Under the pieces are notes generated by a model. That model was given only the letters and a program-made list of their open reading frames with translations. It had not been told where the DNA came from and made no database searches. From NCBI GenBank assembly GCA_022702705.1, contig CM040439.1:33730930-33794929 (forward strand): a DNA stretch of 64,000 nucleotides, read 5' to 3'. This stretch comes from Papilionanthe hookeriana x Papilionanthe teres. Its lineage: Eukaryota > Streptophyta > Magnoliopsida > Asparagales > Orchidaceae. The translations under genes were made by a program, and so were the position numbers. This document shows, piece by piece, positions 1-12,264 of this stretch; the stretch's first letter is position 1, and each line of letters begins with the position of its first letter.

Positions 1-2330
1 CCATCCAAGAGACATACGTGATGTCAAACTCACTTAGTTCCACCGCCTACTTCAACAATCGGCTGGAATGTTCCATTCAGGTAAGCACAGAATTCAATGG
101 ATGATTTGAAACACTCGGATTGGATGTGTCTGAAAGTATGGCTGGAAACTGCAAGCTGATACAATCAAAGCAAAGGTTAGTTTCTCTATAATGGGATACC
201 CGAATTCCGGACCTCTGATAACTTGATTGGTGTGGTTAACTAGGAACTGTTTTCTTGACTCCTCTCTGACTAATACTGAACTGATTACTTGAACAACTAC
301 TCATAATTACAATGAGAGTTCTTCGTTCAGCTTTAGGCTTTGGAGAAGTAGCAGTGGCACGAAAGAATTTTTCAGACTTTAGAAGGTCCGTTGACACTCT
401 ATCGTCCATTCAAAGTTTTCAGCATTTCAGAGTATCTTATAGAATTCTGCACACTTGTCAATAGACCTCAAGATGAACCGGCTGAGGCTTGCAAGCCTGT
501 CGGTCAACTTTAGCACTTCTTATGTATTTCTGAGGAACAACATATCAATCAGTGCTTGGATTTTCTCTGAGTTGGTCTTTATACCTTTAGAAGTTTGAGC
601 TAACTTATTAACTTACTAGTAGAGGCTTCGAATGTTCATTTTACTGGATTTAACTTCATGTTACAATTTCTAAGGGCCTAGAACATTTCTTTTAAATATT
701 TTATATGTTATTCAGTCATCCAACCTTTAACTAGAACATCATCCATATATACTTCAATATTTTTTTCCTTTTTGATTAGAGACTCTTACATCCATCAAAC
801 AATGGTAAGTTGCCTTAGAATTTGTTAGCCTAAAGGACATTACATTATAACATAAAACACGCTCAGCAGTGATGGAAGCAATTTTCTCACTATCAGCAGG
901 GTGCATCATTATTTGATGGTAACCTAAGAAGGCATCCTGAAAACTCATGAATGAATGACCTAAAACTGAATCCACCAAAGCAGCAATCCTTGGAAGAGGG
1001 TAGCAGTCATTCGGGCACGCGATGTTCGGGTTCGTGAAATCCACGCACATGCACCACTTCCTACTGACCTTCTTAATCGTAAAGTCGTTGGAGGCCCAGT
1101 TGAGTTTTTTCACCACTTAGATGTAGCTTGTGTTTTTCAGCTTCAATAACTCCTCCCCTATGGTCTCTACTAGTGTTGTCACCGAGTTCCTGATCCATTG
1201 CTTTATTGGTTGGACATCGGTTCTCATGTTTAAGCGAGCGAAGGTGAATCAAGTATTATTCACAGCATCTCCCATGCAGATAAGGCGAAGACATATGATC
1301 TCGAAGCGTCTAAACCAACAACTCAGTATGCCCTTCATCAAATTTCTCACTATTAGAAAAGATTTATCAGGTTTTCCTTTGATAACAGAAACTTCCATGG
1401 TTGTCTCCCTAGTCTCGAGACCACCTTCCCCTTCCCTCCGGTTCAATAGTTTGAGGGGTTCCTACTGCACTCTTTTTACAACCCAGAGGTAGAAAACTCG
1501 GGACTGCTCTAAATCTCCTCAAATTATGATCAACTCTCCATCTTATGGGAACTTGTTCATTAAGTGGTATGTGAATACTACAGGCTTGAAGTGGTTCAGC
1601 AGCAGCCAACCAAACACAGCATTTTAGGTGGGCGGCGAATCCACTATCAAGAAATCCTCTATCTCAGTGAACTGCTTACAGTCTCCCTAGATAATCACCA
1701 ATAATATTACTCTTAGGGCTTTCTTTATCTCCCTTGAAAAGACATACAGGGGGACCGGTTGATGCCACTAGCCACTCGACTTGAAGGAGTTTATCAATCA
1801 CTGAATTAAACAGTATGTTCACTAAGCTGCTTATTATCCCTATTACAATGATAACGTCATTGTAGGGGTTCTTCTAGGGGAAAATTAGCATCAGTGAATG
1901 TAATGGGGGGAGGGGGATAGCTCTCCTTCCTATGCATAGACACGACATTACCTAGTTCCCCTGTCCTGGACTTCTTGTGGAAGGCTTGTCGAGATGGCTA
2001 TGTTCCTCCAAAAATAGTCGGGAATGTCCCAACAATGTGGACAACATTCATCCGGACGGGTCCATCTGGGACTTATACTACCAGGGCCTTACCGTGTATC
2101 TTGCACAAGGTCCCCGTCGCTAGAAAATCCTTCAGTTTTCCAGCCTTAATAAGCTCCACGACCAGGTTCATGAGGTGTCTACATTCCTTTGTATTGTGGT
2201 CGTGATCTCAGTGGTACTTGCAGTGCTTTCTCGTGTCCCAAAGAAATGCTCTGGGTCTCATTGGTGGCTCTTGTTTGAAGTATTCATTGTCTTATATGGT
2301 GTCTACAATCTCAGTGATCCCCGAATGTTA
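1..2330 (-). pseudogene. Tat-like Ty3/gypsy gag-pol remnant
   Basis: Decayed retrotransposon polyprotein read on the minus strand. Near 2150-2220 is a gag C-terminal zinc-finger-like stretch (a HDHNTKECRHL motif followed by a KAGKLKDFL tail), typical of Tat-lineage gag. At 1116-754 is reverse transcriptase: ACPND-YPLPRI, the SFQDAFLGYHQI palm motif and MHPADSEK. The catalytic box YMDD with VLVKG lies at about 735-755, just after that open stretch. Below it come MKLNPVK and, at 430-500, KLTDRLASLSRFI, typical of the Tat RT/RNase H connection. Many stops and frameshifts interrupt it, so it is not functional. Protease and linker are only traces between 1120 and 1950. Lineage is assigned from motif wording by eye. 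Confidence 0.85.
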
Positions 2331-2384
2331 ATGCTTACATTTTTTACTTAATATTTCTTTATAATAATAATACTCCTTACTTAG

Positions 2385-2860
2385 CAATGTTGCCAAAAAC
2401 TTGACTCCACAGGATATTTATGTTTTCTTTTTAGATATAAAAATTTATACTTTATAATAAGGGATTCTACGCAAGTATACGTATCGTTTATCAAGTAATA
2501 TAAGACTTTCTAATTAAGCCCCGAGATATCGAAATCACAGGAAAATGTCTAAAAATATAAAGAAATAAGAAAATTAACTTTTTACTTTTTAAATTGATTT
2601 TGTAAAGTATGTTTAAAAACAGATAATTTGAAAATTATTTTTGATGTTTTTTTAATTAAAGGAAAACAAGCAACTAAAATTAACAAGACAACTAAATGAT
2701 ATGAAAGTAATGAGAATAAAATATCTTTTTCCTCTTTTTATGAATCAGTAATAATTATGGAATTTCATTGTGGAAGTATTTAAATGTGTTGTGCTAAATA
2801 GGAGAAATTACATTGTTTACCCTTACTTGGTTCTATAAAGAAAATTGGTTAATTTGAAGT
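2385..2860 (-). mobile_element. Athila LTR/primer-site fragment
   Basis: Minus-strand scrap of an Athila-type LTR. It opens with a degraded primer site (ttgccaaaaacttgac). It then runs parallel to the LTR of Athila B near 49085-49560, sharing acgcaagtatacgtatcg, the aatcacaggaaaatg region and the gtgctaaataggaga region. Both the outer LTR half and the internal region are missing. It separates the Tat-like remnant from the tandem repeats to the right. Confidence 0.6.
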
Positions 2861-2879
2861 TTTGAAATTTCAAGTCCTA

Positions 2880-4388
2880 TGTAAGTTAGTCCCGAGGGAG
2901 TTTTGTTAAGTCCAATTTTGATTAGGTTTAAAGTTTAAATCTAATGTTGATTAGATTTGAATGGGTATGATTAAGCTTAACCAGAATTTAAAATTGGGTT
3001 AAGTCTAACATAAATTAGACTTAAGGTTTTAGATTCAGTATGATTTGAATCTAAAGGATTTTAATTAAGTATGACTTAAACTTAATATTTAAGTTAAGTC
3101 CTGGGTTTAGACTGAATTATTTTTAATTTAAGTTGATCCTAAAGTTTATGTCAATTTAAGTTTATCTTAGGATTTGATTGATTTAGATTCAATTAAGATT
3201 GAACCTAGGGTTTGGTTAATTTAAGTTCAATTTGACTTGAACTTGGAGTTTAAATTTAACTTAGGATTTGAATAGGTTCAATTTGGGTTAAAGCTAAAAT
3301 TTGGTTGAGTATGGTTTAATCTGGGTTGAACCTAGTTTGGTTGAATTAGGTTCAATTTGGATATAACTTAAGTTTAGGTTTGATTTAGGTTCAATGTAGG
3401 TTGAACCTAAAATTTTGGATTAACTTGGGTTCAAGTTTGGTTGAACCTATGTTTAGGTTTGATTTAGGTTCAGTGTTGATTGAACCTAAAGTTTGGATTA
3501 ACTTGGGTTTAAGTTTGGTTGAACCAAAAATTTAGGTTTGATTTAGGTTCAATGTAGGTTGAACCTAAAGTTTGGATTAACTTGGGTTCATGTTTGGTCG
3601 AACCTAAGTTTAGGTTTGATTTATGTTCAATGTAGGTTGAACATAAAGTTTGGATTAACTTGGGTTCAAGTTTGGTTGAACCTAAGTTTAAGTTTGATTA
3701 ATGTAGGTTGAATCTAAGATTTAGGTTAACTTGGGTTCAAGTAGGTTTGAACCTAAGTTATAGTTTTGATTTAAGTCTAATTCGAGATAGACTTAATTAG
3801 GGTTTAAAGTCACTTAGGCCTAATGTAATTAAGGCTTAAGGGTTAAATAAGTTTAATTAGGGTTTGACTTAATTATGGTTTAGGGTTACTTAAGCCTAAC
3901 GTAAATAAGGCTTAAGGGTTAATTAAGTCTAATTAGGTTAGACTTAATTATGGTTTAGGGTTAAATAAACAAAATTTAGATAAGGTTTAATTGAATTAAT
4001 TGTATTAATTATACCTAATTAAGGCTATGTATAATTAGCATTTAAGATTAATTAAACCTTATTTAGATAAGGTTTAATTGGAATAATTAGACATAATTAA
4101 GGTTAGGTCTAATTAGGGTTCTAGATTAATTAAATCTTATATAAGTAAGGTTTAATTGGATTAATTAGACCTAATTAGGGCTAGGTCTAGTTAGGGTTTA
4201 ATTTTAATTAAACCTCATTTAAGTAAGGTTTAATTGAATTAATTAGACCTAATTAGGGCTAGACCTAATTAGGGTTTAAGTTTAATTAAACCTTATTTCG
4301 GTAAGGTTTGATTGAATTAATTAGATCTGATTAGGGTTAGGTCTAATTAGGATTTAGGATTAATTAAACCTAATTTAGGTAAGGTTTA
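2880..4388. repeat. ~78-bp AT-rich tandem repeat array
   Basis: Diverged tandem repeats in two blocks. About 3240-3780 repeats a unit of about 78 bp containing ggttgaacctaagtttagg. About 3780-4388 repeats a unit of about 78 bp containing ttagacctaattagggct and ttaattaaacct. Units contain internal inverted repeats such as agacctaa/ttaggtct. The second block resembles, on the same strand, the arrays at 50638-51990 and 62950-63660. The array is therefore probably the U5 part of an LTR of the giant-element superfamily. There is no coding potential. Confidence 0.75.
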
Positions 4389-4588
4389 TGTTGACCTCAC
4401 TTTTGTGATGATCATTTACAAATTATCTTGAGAAAGGAAGTTTACCAATGTTGACGTCCTAAATCTTATCACTGAGCATTAAACCTTAATGTCTAGGGTA
4501 AAACCTAATGAAGCCTTTTTTTAACCTAAATCTTAATGACATCTTAAAAATAATTAAATCAGCAATGACAAATCCCGATCTGATCAAC

Positions 4589-5410
4589 GTTGACCAAACT
4601 GGTAAACCCTTGACTCAAATGGTCAAACTAGGTCAAAATGGTCAATCCTTGACCCAATGACCACCCCATTGACCAAGCTGGTCAACCTTTGACTCAAATG
4701 GTCAAACTAGGTCAAAATGGTCAATCATTGACCCAATGACTTCCACGTTGACCACACTGGTCAACACTTGACCCAAATGGTCAAACTAGGTCAAAATGGT
4801 CAGTCCTTGACCCAATGACCACCCCATTGATCAAACTGGTCAACCTTTGACCTGAATGGTCAAACTAGATCAAAATGGTCAATCCTTAACCCAATGAACA
4901 CCACATTGACTACACTGGTCAACCTTTAACCCAAATGGTCAAACTATGTCAAAATGGTCAATCCTTGTCCCAATGACTACCCATTAACTAAATTGGTCAA
5001 CCTTTGACCCAAACTTGGTCAAAATGATCAATCTTGATCCAATGACCACCACATTGACTACACTGGTCGACCCTGACCCAAATGGTTAAATTAGGTCAAA
5101 ATGGTCAATCCATGACCCTATGACCACTACATTGACCCAATGCCAACCCCATTGACCACCAAGTCAACTTAGACACCGAATTGGTCAAATTTAACTCATT
5201 AGATCAATTTGAGACATTAAAATGATTAAACATGATCATTTGGTTAAACCTAGTCAAACTTAGGTCCCATTACTAAAATCAATGACCCTATGATTAAATT
5301 AACCATGATAAGGTTAAATAAATCACCCGGGTCAACTCTGGACTTGGATTGGTCAACCATGGTCAACGCTGATCAACCCTGGTCAACCGTGGTTAACTTT
5401 AGTTAAATTT
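4589..5410 (+). repeat. W-box-rich 79-bp minisatellite in U3 of LTR X
   Basis: Tandem units of about 79 bp (for example starting near 4660 and 4738) made almost entirely of TTGACC/TTGACT and GGTCAA/AGTCAA words. One typical unit holds seven copies of the core TTGAC(C/T), counting both strands. TTGAC(C/T) is the W-box core bound by plant WRKY factors. The array lies 0.8-1.6 kb upstream of the TATA box of this LTR. Confidence 0.75.
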
Positions 5411-6213
5411 GGTCAAAATACTTAAATTTGAACCAAATTAATAAAATTAATCAAATGATTAACCTTCAAAATCATTTTGATTAATTTATGGGTTAATATT
5501 ATAATTTTCAACATTTTTTAATTAATTAAAAATAAAATTACAATTTAATAACCCTAAATTGAATTTGAAATTATGCAATCACCCATGACATAAAAAAAAA
5601 TCCATAATTAATTTTAAGATAAATTCAATTTATGGAGGGCCACCCATGGGTCACCCATGACCCATTGGACTTCACCATGACTTGGCTAACCCCATGACAA
5701 ACTCACTAGCCACCATGGTAACCAAGGTTAAAATTAATCATGACATCCTCATGAATAGATGCAAAAGGTGTCATTTCTTCATGTTATACTCAAAGAATGA
5801 TTTGGGTGAGTCACCACTCACATGTCCTCTAATCCAATTGAAGAGAAGCTTATCCAAATCATTCTTTCCATCATAATTGATCTCATCATGACATGTCATG
5901 AAGAATGAGGAAGGAGACGGATTATGTGTCATTCTCTTCATAGCTTCATTAGATGATTGGTAAAACTCATATGGGGAAGGTGAATTCATCCTATCTTGAA
6001 GTCCCTATCCACCTCATGAGCAAACCAATGGAGGGAAGCAAAGACATAGAACCAAGACTTCACCATGAGTAAACTCACCATGGATTAGCCTTGGGGAACT
6101 CAACCATGATCATTCCCTAGCTTAAATCTTATCCCTAAGCCATCATGACACAGTTATCTTCATCTCTAAGTGAGCCCAAGCCTATTCCAGCTCAGTCATA
6201 GCACCTCCATGGC

Positions 6214-6222
6214 TATAAATAA
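6214..6222 (+). promoter_or_regulatory. TATA box of LTR X
   Basis: tataaataa within ggctataaataatcc. It sits at the position homologous to ttaaata (minus, 53379-53385) in LTR Y and tttaaata (minus, 25513-25520) in the giant element LTR, each followed by a similar leader. Confidence 0.55.
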
Positions 6223-7113
6223 TCCTAACCTGAGAGCTCCCAAGAGGAGAGAAGATATATTTCCACTACTCAATTTTAAAAACTTTGAATACCAAAGTTC
6301 CTCCCTATGATCTAAGCAACTGATCCCCCATAGAATTAGGTCTTGAAACCCACTGGTTTGCCCCAATTTCCCTACCCGAAACAGGATAATTTTCGGGTCT
6401 GAAATGAAGCCTCTCAAAACTTCAAATTAACTCCTCCAAAAGCTTCCTAGAGTCCTACGAAGATAATCAAAATCGAAATTGACCCTTCCAATAGGCTCTA
6501 ACCCACTGTACCATCTTCATTTTCCAAGCCCCGAGCCACTCTGGTCAAACTTATACCTAGACCCAGTTTCATCTCAAAGTGAGTGAGGCAAGCTTTCTGA
6601 GGACAAGATGAAGTTGTAGAACCAATCCAATTGAGGTTTCATCCACTGAGGCCAATATATGGCTCATTCGACCTAGCTTAGTGATCCACTTTAAAAATAC
6701 TTATTTTTATGCCTTATTTATGATTCAATTCTTAAGGGTATTATGCTTTAATGAAAGGTATTTTTATGTTTTTGGATGTAGGTGATAATTAAAGAGTTCA
6801 AGAAGGAAAAAGGAGCAAAAAGGAGCAAAAATGGAGCTTAAAGAGCAAAGATATCGAAATTATAGGTCTGGCGCCTAGGCACTAAAATCCGGCGCTTAAG
6901 CGCCAGTTCGATACAGAAATAGTTAATATTTTTTTACGACTTTGGGCAGCTATTTTGACGGTGTTAAGCGGTTATCAGACCTTCTAGAAGACTGGAAGTT
7001 ACTCTCAATATATAGGACATGTGATACAATGCATCTAGACATAGTAAAATGGTTTTAATCTTGAAGAGATGCGATCCAAAGTGAAGAGGTGCGAAGACCT
7101 GGTCACAGATTCC

Positions 7114-7211
7114 AGCGCCTAGGCGCCAGATCCCGGTGCCTAGGCGCCACATCCCGGTGCCTAGGCGCCACATCCCGGCGCCTAGGCGCCACATCTCGGC
7201 TCCTAGGCATG
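7114..7211 (+). repeat. 21-bp palindromic array upstream of the Athila TATA box
   Basis: About 4.6 copies of a 21-bp unit whose core is the 14-bp perfect palindrome ggcgcctaggcgcc (exact at 7177-7190; one-base variants at 7114, 7135 and 7156). The array ends about 85 bp before the TATA box. The 3' LTR keeps only two degraded units (18650-18690), so copy number differs between the two LTRs of one element. Confidence 0.85.
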
Positions 7212-7294
7212 ACAGTTACCTTCTAGAAGATACATTGTATTTGGATGAATTTTGAAGAGGTGCCTTAAGCAACCCCTGGTCAAATTTGGAGCTC

Positions 7295-7302
7295 TATAAA
7301 TA
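7295..7302 (+). promoter_or_regulatory. TATA box of Athila A 5' LTR
   Basis: tataaata in gctctataaatagga. The same site is at 18771-18778 in the 3' LTR and, on the minus strand, at 50219-50227 in the LTR of Athila B. It probably marks the U3/R boundary about 30 bp downstream. Confidence 0.7.
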
Positions 7303-8538
7303 GGATTCATATCTACAGAGGAAAGCGCCCCTATTAGTCCCCTTTTAGCATTCTATAGCCATATACCCCCCTCTAGCATCCAATCATTTTAGGGAGCCAC
7401 TTTCTTTTGCATTTAGTGAGTTTATTTTGTGTATTACTACTCAATTCCTTCAGTAGTAAGTGTGAGTTTTCAAGTATTGTTGTTGTTGAAGTTTTGTACC
7501 TTGCATTGGAGTCAGTATGAGTCAGCGGATCACTTAAAGTAACATTCCAGATAAGTATTTGTAACTTGGTTCAAAGTTTTATAAATATGTTTTGTTGTGT
7601 GAATTCAATGTGTTTTGAGTAGTTAGTTTTTTTTCTCCTTTCAACTATGAAAAGATAATAAGATAATTGAATTTTTTTGGAGAATTTAACTTAAAATATT
7701 TATAAAAATTGTGATGATATTAATACATGATCTTAATTTACTTTTTAAACTAGCCATTGAAATTGTTAAAACATGTTGAGGAATTCTGAAACCTATCCGG
7801 AGATGAATTCTTAACTAGTAGATATCACATGAATCCTTGGGTAGTCGAAGGCTTTATGCGAGTTATTCAAAGTGAAGTGCAAATAAATAGGAAGATATTA
7901 TTTATTGGGCGTAGAATTAATTAGTTTTTAAACTGACAGACTAAATTCTAATAATTTGGTCTATAGAAAGGGAACAGGTCACTGGTAGGGCCGACCATAG
8001 CCACCCTTGGACATCTAGTAGTGTGAGCCTAGATTAACACATTCTATTAATAAAACATCCTGAACCGATCTATAGATTAGCCAATATTATTTATACTATC
8101 GAGCGAAACTAAAGAATAGGAATGCTTCTATTTGGCACAATACCATAATCTAAACTCTCCACAAATGATAATTATTCTAAAAATCTTGGATTAGCTGAAA
8201 AGAAGAAAGTTGTTTTACTTATACATGCATTAATCTTTATTTAATTACTGCTTACATTTAGTAAAAATTTTATTAAATTTAAAATCTGAATCTTGAAAAG
8301 AAATAAAAATAATTATTACTTTTAATTTAAAAAATCTAAAATATTTCTTAATTTTCTCATAATCTTCCTATGAGATCGATAACCAGGACTCCAATAGAGC
8401 TCTGTATTACTTGAAACGATACGTATTCTTGTGTTTTAAATTGTGAATTTTACAATAATTAATATAAATATTTAAATATAAATTCATAAATTCTTACATA
8501 AGTAAAAGCCAGGTTGGCGTAGTCGCAGTCATGTTTTT

Positions 8539-8555
8539 TGCGCCGTTGCCGGGGA
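8539..8555 (+). other. Primer binding site (tRNA-Asp type), Athila A
   Basis: tgcgccgttgccgggga, complementary to the 3' end of plant tRNA-Asp except for one lost G (intact form tggcgccgttgccgggga, seen at 49072-49089). It follows the LTR end by seven bases. This primer is characteristic of Athila. Confidence 0.85.
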
Positions 8556-8707
8556 AGATAAGGAAGAAAGTTAAAAGGACAATTTTTTACATTTCTCAAA
8601 TTAAATATAATTTATACACTTTTATTTCTTTAAATATACTAAAAATAATAATAAAATAATAAAAAAATATAAAAACAAAAATACCAAAAAGATTTTAATT
8701 TATTTTT

Positions 8708-9985
8708 ATGCGTAGTTCTGGATCTGAAGGATTATTACCTTTTGATTCTGAATTAGAAAGAACTGTTAAAAGAATTAGAAAAGGAAAACAAACTAAAAAA
8801 TATCAGGAAATGGCTAACTTACATAACAATAATCAAAATTCAATAGAAATAAATGAACAAAATGTTTATAAACCATTAAGGGATTATGCAAACCATACAA
8901 CTAATAAACTTCATATTAGTATTTAAATGCCAGCTGCAGATGCTAATTCTTTTGAGCTTAAATCTTTTATTATTCAAATGGTTCAAAAAAATCAATTTGG
9001 AGGAATACCAAATGAGGATCCAAATTTACACCTTGCTAGTTTCTTAGAACTTTGTGCTACCTTTAAATATAATAATGTTTCTGATGATGCTATTAGGCTT
9101 AGACTCTTTCTTTTTTCCTTAAAAGATAAAGCAAAGATGTGGCTTAATTCATTAGCAACTTGTTCTATTAAAAATTGTGTAGATATGACACAAAAATTCC
9201 TTGCTAAATATTTTCCTCCTTCTAAAACTGCTAAATTCAGAAATGATCTTACTTTATTTATGCAATTTGATGGAGAAACAATTTATGAAACATGACAAAG
9301 ATTTAAAGAACTATTAAGAAAAGGTCCTCATCATGCTTTGTCAGATTGGTTAATTATTCAAACATTTTATAATGGACTTATTGGATCACTTAGATCTATT
9401 ATAGATGCTGCTGCTGGTGGTTCTTTAATGGCTAAGATATTTGAAGAAGCTTATACTTTAATTGAAGAAATGACTAATAATAATTTTCAATGGCCTTTTG
9501 AAAGGGTTAATCCTAAAAGAATGGCAAGTATTCAAGATGATAAAGCCTTTTCTATTTTAGCTTCACAAGTGGCTGCGATATCTAAGAAATTAGATATTTT
9601 TGCTATTAACATCTTGCATGTAAGTAATGATAATTCTGCAAATACTGATGATTCTCAAACAATAGAAACTTTGCAAGTTATTTCTAATAAAACTAATAAC
9701 CCTTATTCTAATTATTATAATCCAGATTGGAAAAATCATCCTAATTTTAATTGGAATAATGGACATCAACAATCGAGTAATAATCAAGTTAATCCAACCG
9801 AAAATTGGAACAATCAAGGAAATTCAAACTTTAGATCAACTTACCCTCCTGGTTTTAACAATCAGCAGAAAAAGTTATCTATAGAAGAATTGATCTTGCA
9901 GCTAGGTAATCAGCTACAAAGTCAAAACACTGTTATTCGTAATATTGAGAATCAAATGGGTCAAATTGCTAATTTTATTAATTAA
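8708..9985 (+). pseudogene. Athila A gag
   Basis: Capsid/nucleocapsid part of the Athila polyprotein in one frame, interrupted by stops at 8924 and 9293 (the latter probably a former Trp codon) and ended by TAA at 9983. Visible motifs: LPFDSELERTVKRIRK near the start, a capsid core with NLHLASFLELCATFKY and KFLAKYFPPSKTAKFRNDL, then HHALSDWLIIQTFYNGL and IDAAAGGSL. The C-terminal part is rich in Asn and Gln (about 9690-9850). It aligns throughout with the gag of Athila B (48982-48385 continued at 20436-19683), which helps place the stops. Confidence 0.85.
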
Positions 9986-10879
9986 AGACCTCAAGGAACA
10001 CTACCTAGCAATGTCGAAATTAATCCTAAAGAAACTGGGAAAGAACATGAACAAGAAAAAGCTGTACAACGTAGAAGTGGAAAGGAATTAAAAGAGAAAA
10101 TTCAGAATGAAATTGAAAAAGATAGAGAGGTAGAAGAGATTGAAAAACCTAAAGATACTCTTTCTCCAAGTAAAGATCAAAATATAATTCCTATTGAAGT
10201 GGAAGTTGAAAGACCACCACCACCTTTTCCTCAAAGATTAAAACAGCAGAAGCTTGACCATCAATTTTCTAAGTTCTTTGAGATTTTTAAGAAACGTACC
10301 ATCAACATTCCTTTCGCTGAAGCTTTGGAACAAATGCCAAACTATGCAAAATTTATGAAGGATATTTTAAGCAAGAAAAGGAAATTTGAAGCTTATGAAA
10401 CTGTTGCGTTAAGTGAAGAATTTAGTGCAATAATTCAGAAGAAATTATCCCAGAAACTTAAAGATCCTGGAAGTTTCACTATAACATGTGCTATTGGAGA
10501 AAAATTTTGTGGAAAAGCCTTATGTGATTTAGGAGCAAGTATTAATCTCATGCAATTTTAAATCTTTCGAATGTTAGATTTAGGAGAGATTTCTCCCACT
10601 ACTGTAACCCTTCAGTTAGCTGATTGATCTATCACTTATCCTAAAGGAGTTATAGAGGATGTTCTTGTTAAGGTAGATAAATTTATCTTTCCTGTGGATT
10701 TCATTGTACTAGATATGGAAGAAGATAAAGAAATACCTATTATTTTAGGGAGACATTTTCTAGCTACTGCACGTGCTATGATTGACGTGCAAAAAGGAGA
10801 ATTAGCGATGAGAGTTAATGATCAAGAGATAGCATTATATATTGTTAAATTAATGAGATATCCTGATAAAGAAAAATGA
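9986..10879 (+). pseudogene. Athila A gag-protease linker and aspartic protease
   Basis: Same frame as gag. A Pro-rich segment (ERPPPPFPQRLKQQK) leads to the conserved Athila stretch FAEALEQMPNYAKFMKDIL. The retroviral-type protease follows, with the active-site region CDLGASINLM at about 10525-10555; the usual catalytic Asp-x-Gly is present as DLG. The flap/C-terminal part reads DFIVLDMEEDKEIPIILGRHFLATA (about 10697-10770). Stops near 10559, 10624 and 10877 break it. Confidence 0.85.
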
Positions 10880-11079
10880 TATCAGATGGATATTTTTGAT
10901 TATATAATTGAAAAGCATTATCAAAAAAATGTAAGGTCATTTATGAAGAAAAAGATGATGAATCTGTGATATATAATGAGTCATTAACTAAAGAAATTGA
11001 AGAAGTAAAAGAAGAAAATTTATCTGAATAAACTCAATATATTCATGAAAATTGGGAAATTTTAGACAACTAAAAATGA

Positions 11080-12264
11080 TATACTTTTACCCTCAATTGA
11101 AAAAGCCCCTGAACTAGAATTAAAAATGTTACCTGCACATTTAAAGTATGCATTTCTTGAAAATTCATTAACTTTACCTGTAATTATATCTTCAGAACTA
11201 AGCAAAGATAAAGAAGAAAAATTAATAGGAGTTCTGAAGAATTATAAGAAAGTTTTTGGTTGGACTATTGCAGATATAAAAGGAATAAGCCCTTCAATCT
11301 GTATGCATAAGATTTTAATGGAAGAAAATTTTAATCCCACTATTGAACCTCAAAGAAGATTGAACCCATTTATGAAAGAGGTTGTAAAAAAAGAGATTTT
11401 GAAATGGTTAGATGTTGGAATTATTTATCCTATTTCGGATAGTCAATGGGTAAGTCCTATTCATTGTGTTCCGAAGAAAGGAGGAGTAACTGTCATTGTT
11501 AATGAAAAAATGAATTAATCCCTACAAGACAAGTTACTGGATGGTGAATTTGCATTGATTATCGAAAATTAAACAATGCCACTAGAAATGATCATTTTCC
11601 TTTACCTTTCTTGGATCAGATGTTGGATGAATTAGCTGGACCCTCATATTTCTGTTTTCAAGATGGATATTCTGGTTATCATCAATTACCTATTGTTCCT
11701 GAGGACCAAGAGAAAATAACATTTACAAGTCCTTATGGAACATTTGCCTTTAGAAGAATGTCTTTCGGTTTATGTAATGCACCTGCAACTTTTCAAAGAT
11801 GTATGATGTCAATATTCTGTGATTTAATTGATAAAGGAATTGAAGTATTTATGGACAATTTTTTAGTTTTTGGAACTTCTTTTGAGTCTTTCTTGGAAAA
11901 TATAATGAAAGTTTTGAAAAGATGTGAAGAAACAAATTTGGTTCTAAACTGGGAAAAATGTCAATTTATGGTCACCGAAAGAATTGTACTTGGACATAAA
12001 ATTTCACAAATAGGTATGGAAGTTGATCAGACAAAAGTGAAAATTATTTCTGAACTTCAACCACCTACTACCGTTACTGATGTGAGAAGTTTTATGGGTC
12101 ATGGTGGATTTTATAGGAGATATATAAAGGATTTTTCTAAAGTTGCTAAACCTCTTTATCATTTATTAGAAAAAGAAGCTAAATTCGAATTTAATGAAGA
12201 TTGTCTGAATGCGTTCAATATTTTAAAAAAAATTAATCACTGCACTTATTATTGTTGCACCTGA
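11080..12264 (+). pseudogene. Athila A reverse transcriptase
   Basis: RT fingers and palm in two frames. 11126-11518 holds the N-terminal part, with the RRLNP and DSQWVSPIHCVPKKGG motifs. A frameshift between 11518 and 11611 leads into FCFQDGYSGYHQL, MSFGLCNAPATFQRCM and the catalytic box. That box reads FMDNFLVFG instead of the usual YxDD, so the second catalytic Asp is lost in addition to the frameshift. The connection domain follows (GHKISQIGMEV, FMGHGGFYRRYIKDFS). Confidence 0.9.

Larger units (their letters stand above)
4389..6681 (+). mobile_element. LTR fragment X (Tat superfamily, U3 and start of R)
   Basis: Begins TGTTGACCTCAC, the same LTR start as the giant element (its minus strand starts TGTTGACCTCAT at 27971) and LTR Y (54941, minus). 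The order of parts matches LTR Y: terminal hairpin-like sequence, then a GGTCAA minisatellite, then a TATA box at 6214 followed by an aacctgagagctccc leader that parallels Y near 53360. It is cut off at 6681 by the insertion of Athila A, and no matching right half is recognised in the window. 5410-6200 holds no gene that I recognise. Confidence 0.65.
6682..8531 (+). repeat. 5' LTR of Athila A
   Basis: Starts tgatccactttaaaaat and ends gtcgcagtca just before the primer site. The first ~960 bases match the truncated 3' LTR at 18221-19117 closely. It contains two groups of GC-rich palindromes (6869-6910 and 7114-7211) and a TATA box at 7295. The last third holds the agagctctgtattacttga and acgatacgtat region shared with other Athila LTRs in this window. 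Confidence 0.85.

Noticed and set aside
3780..4388. Interstitial telomere repeats (ttagggttta words)
   Set aside because: Isolated words inside a 78-bp AT-rich unit; no run of TTTAGGG.
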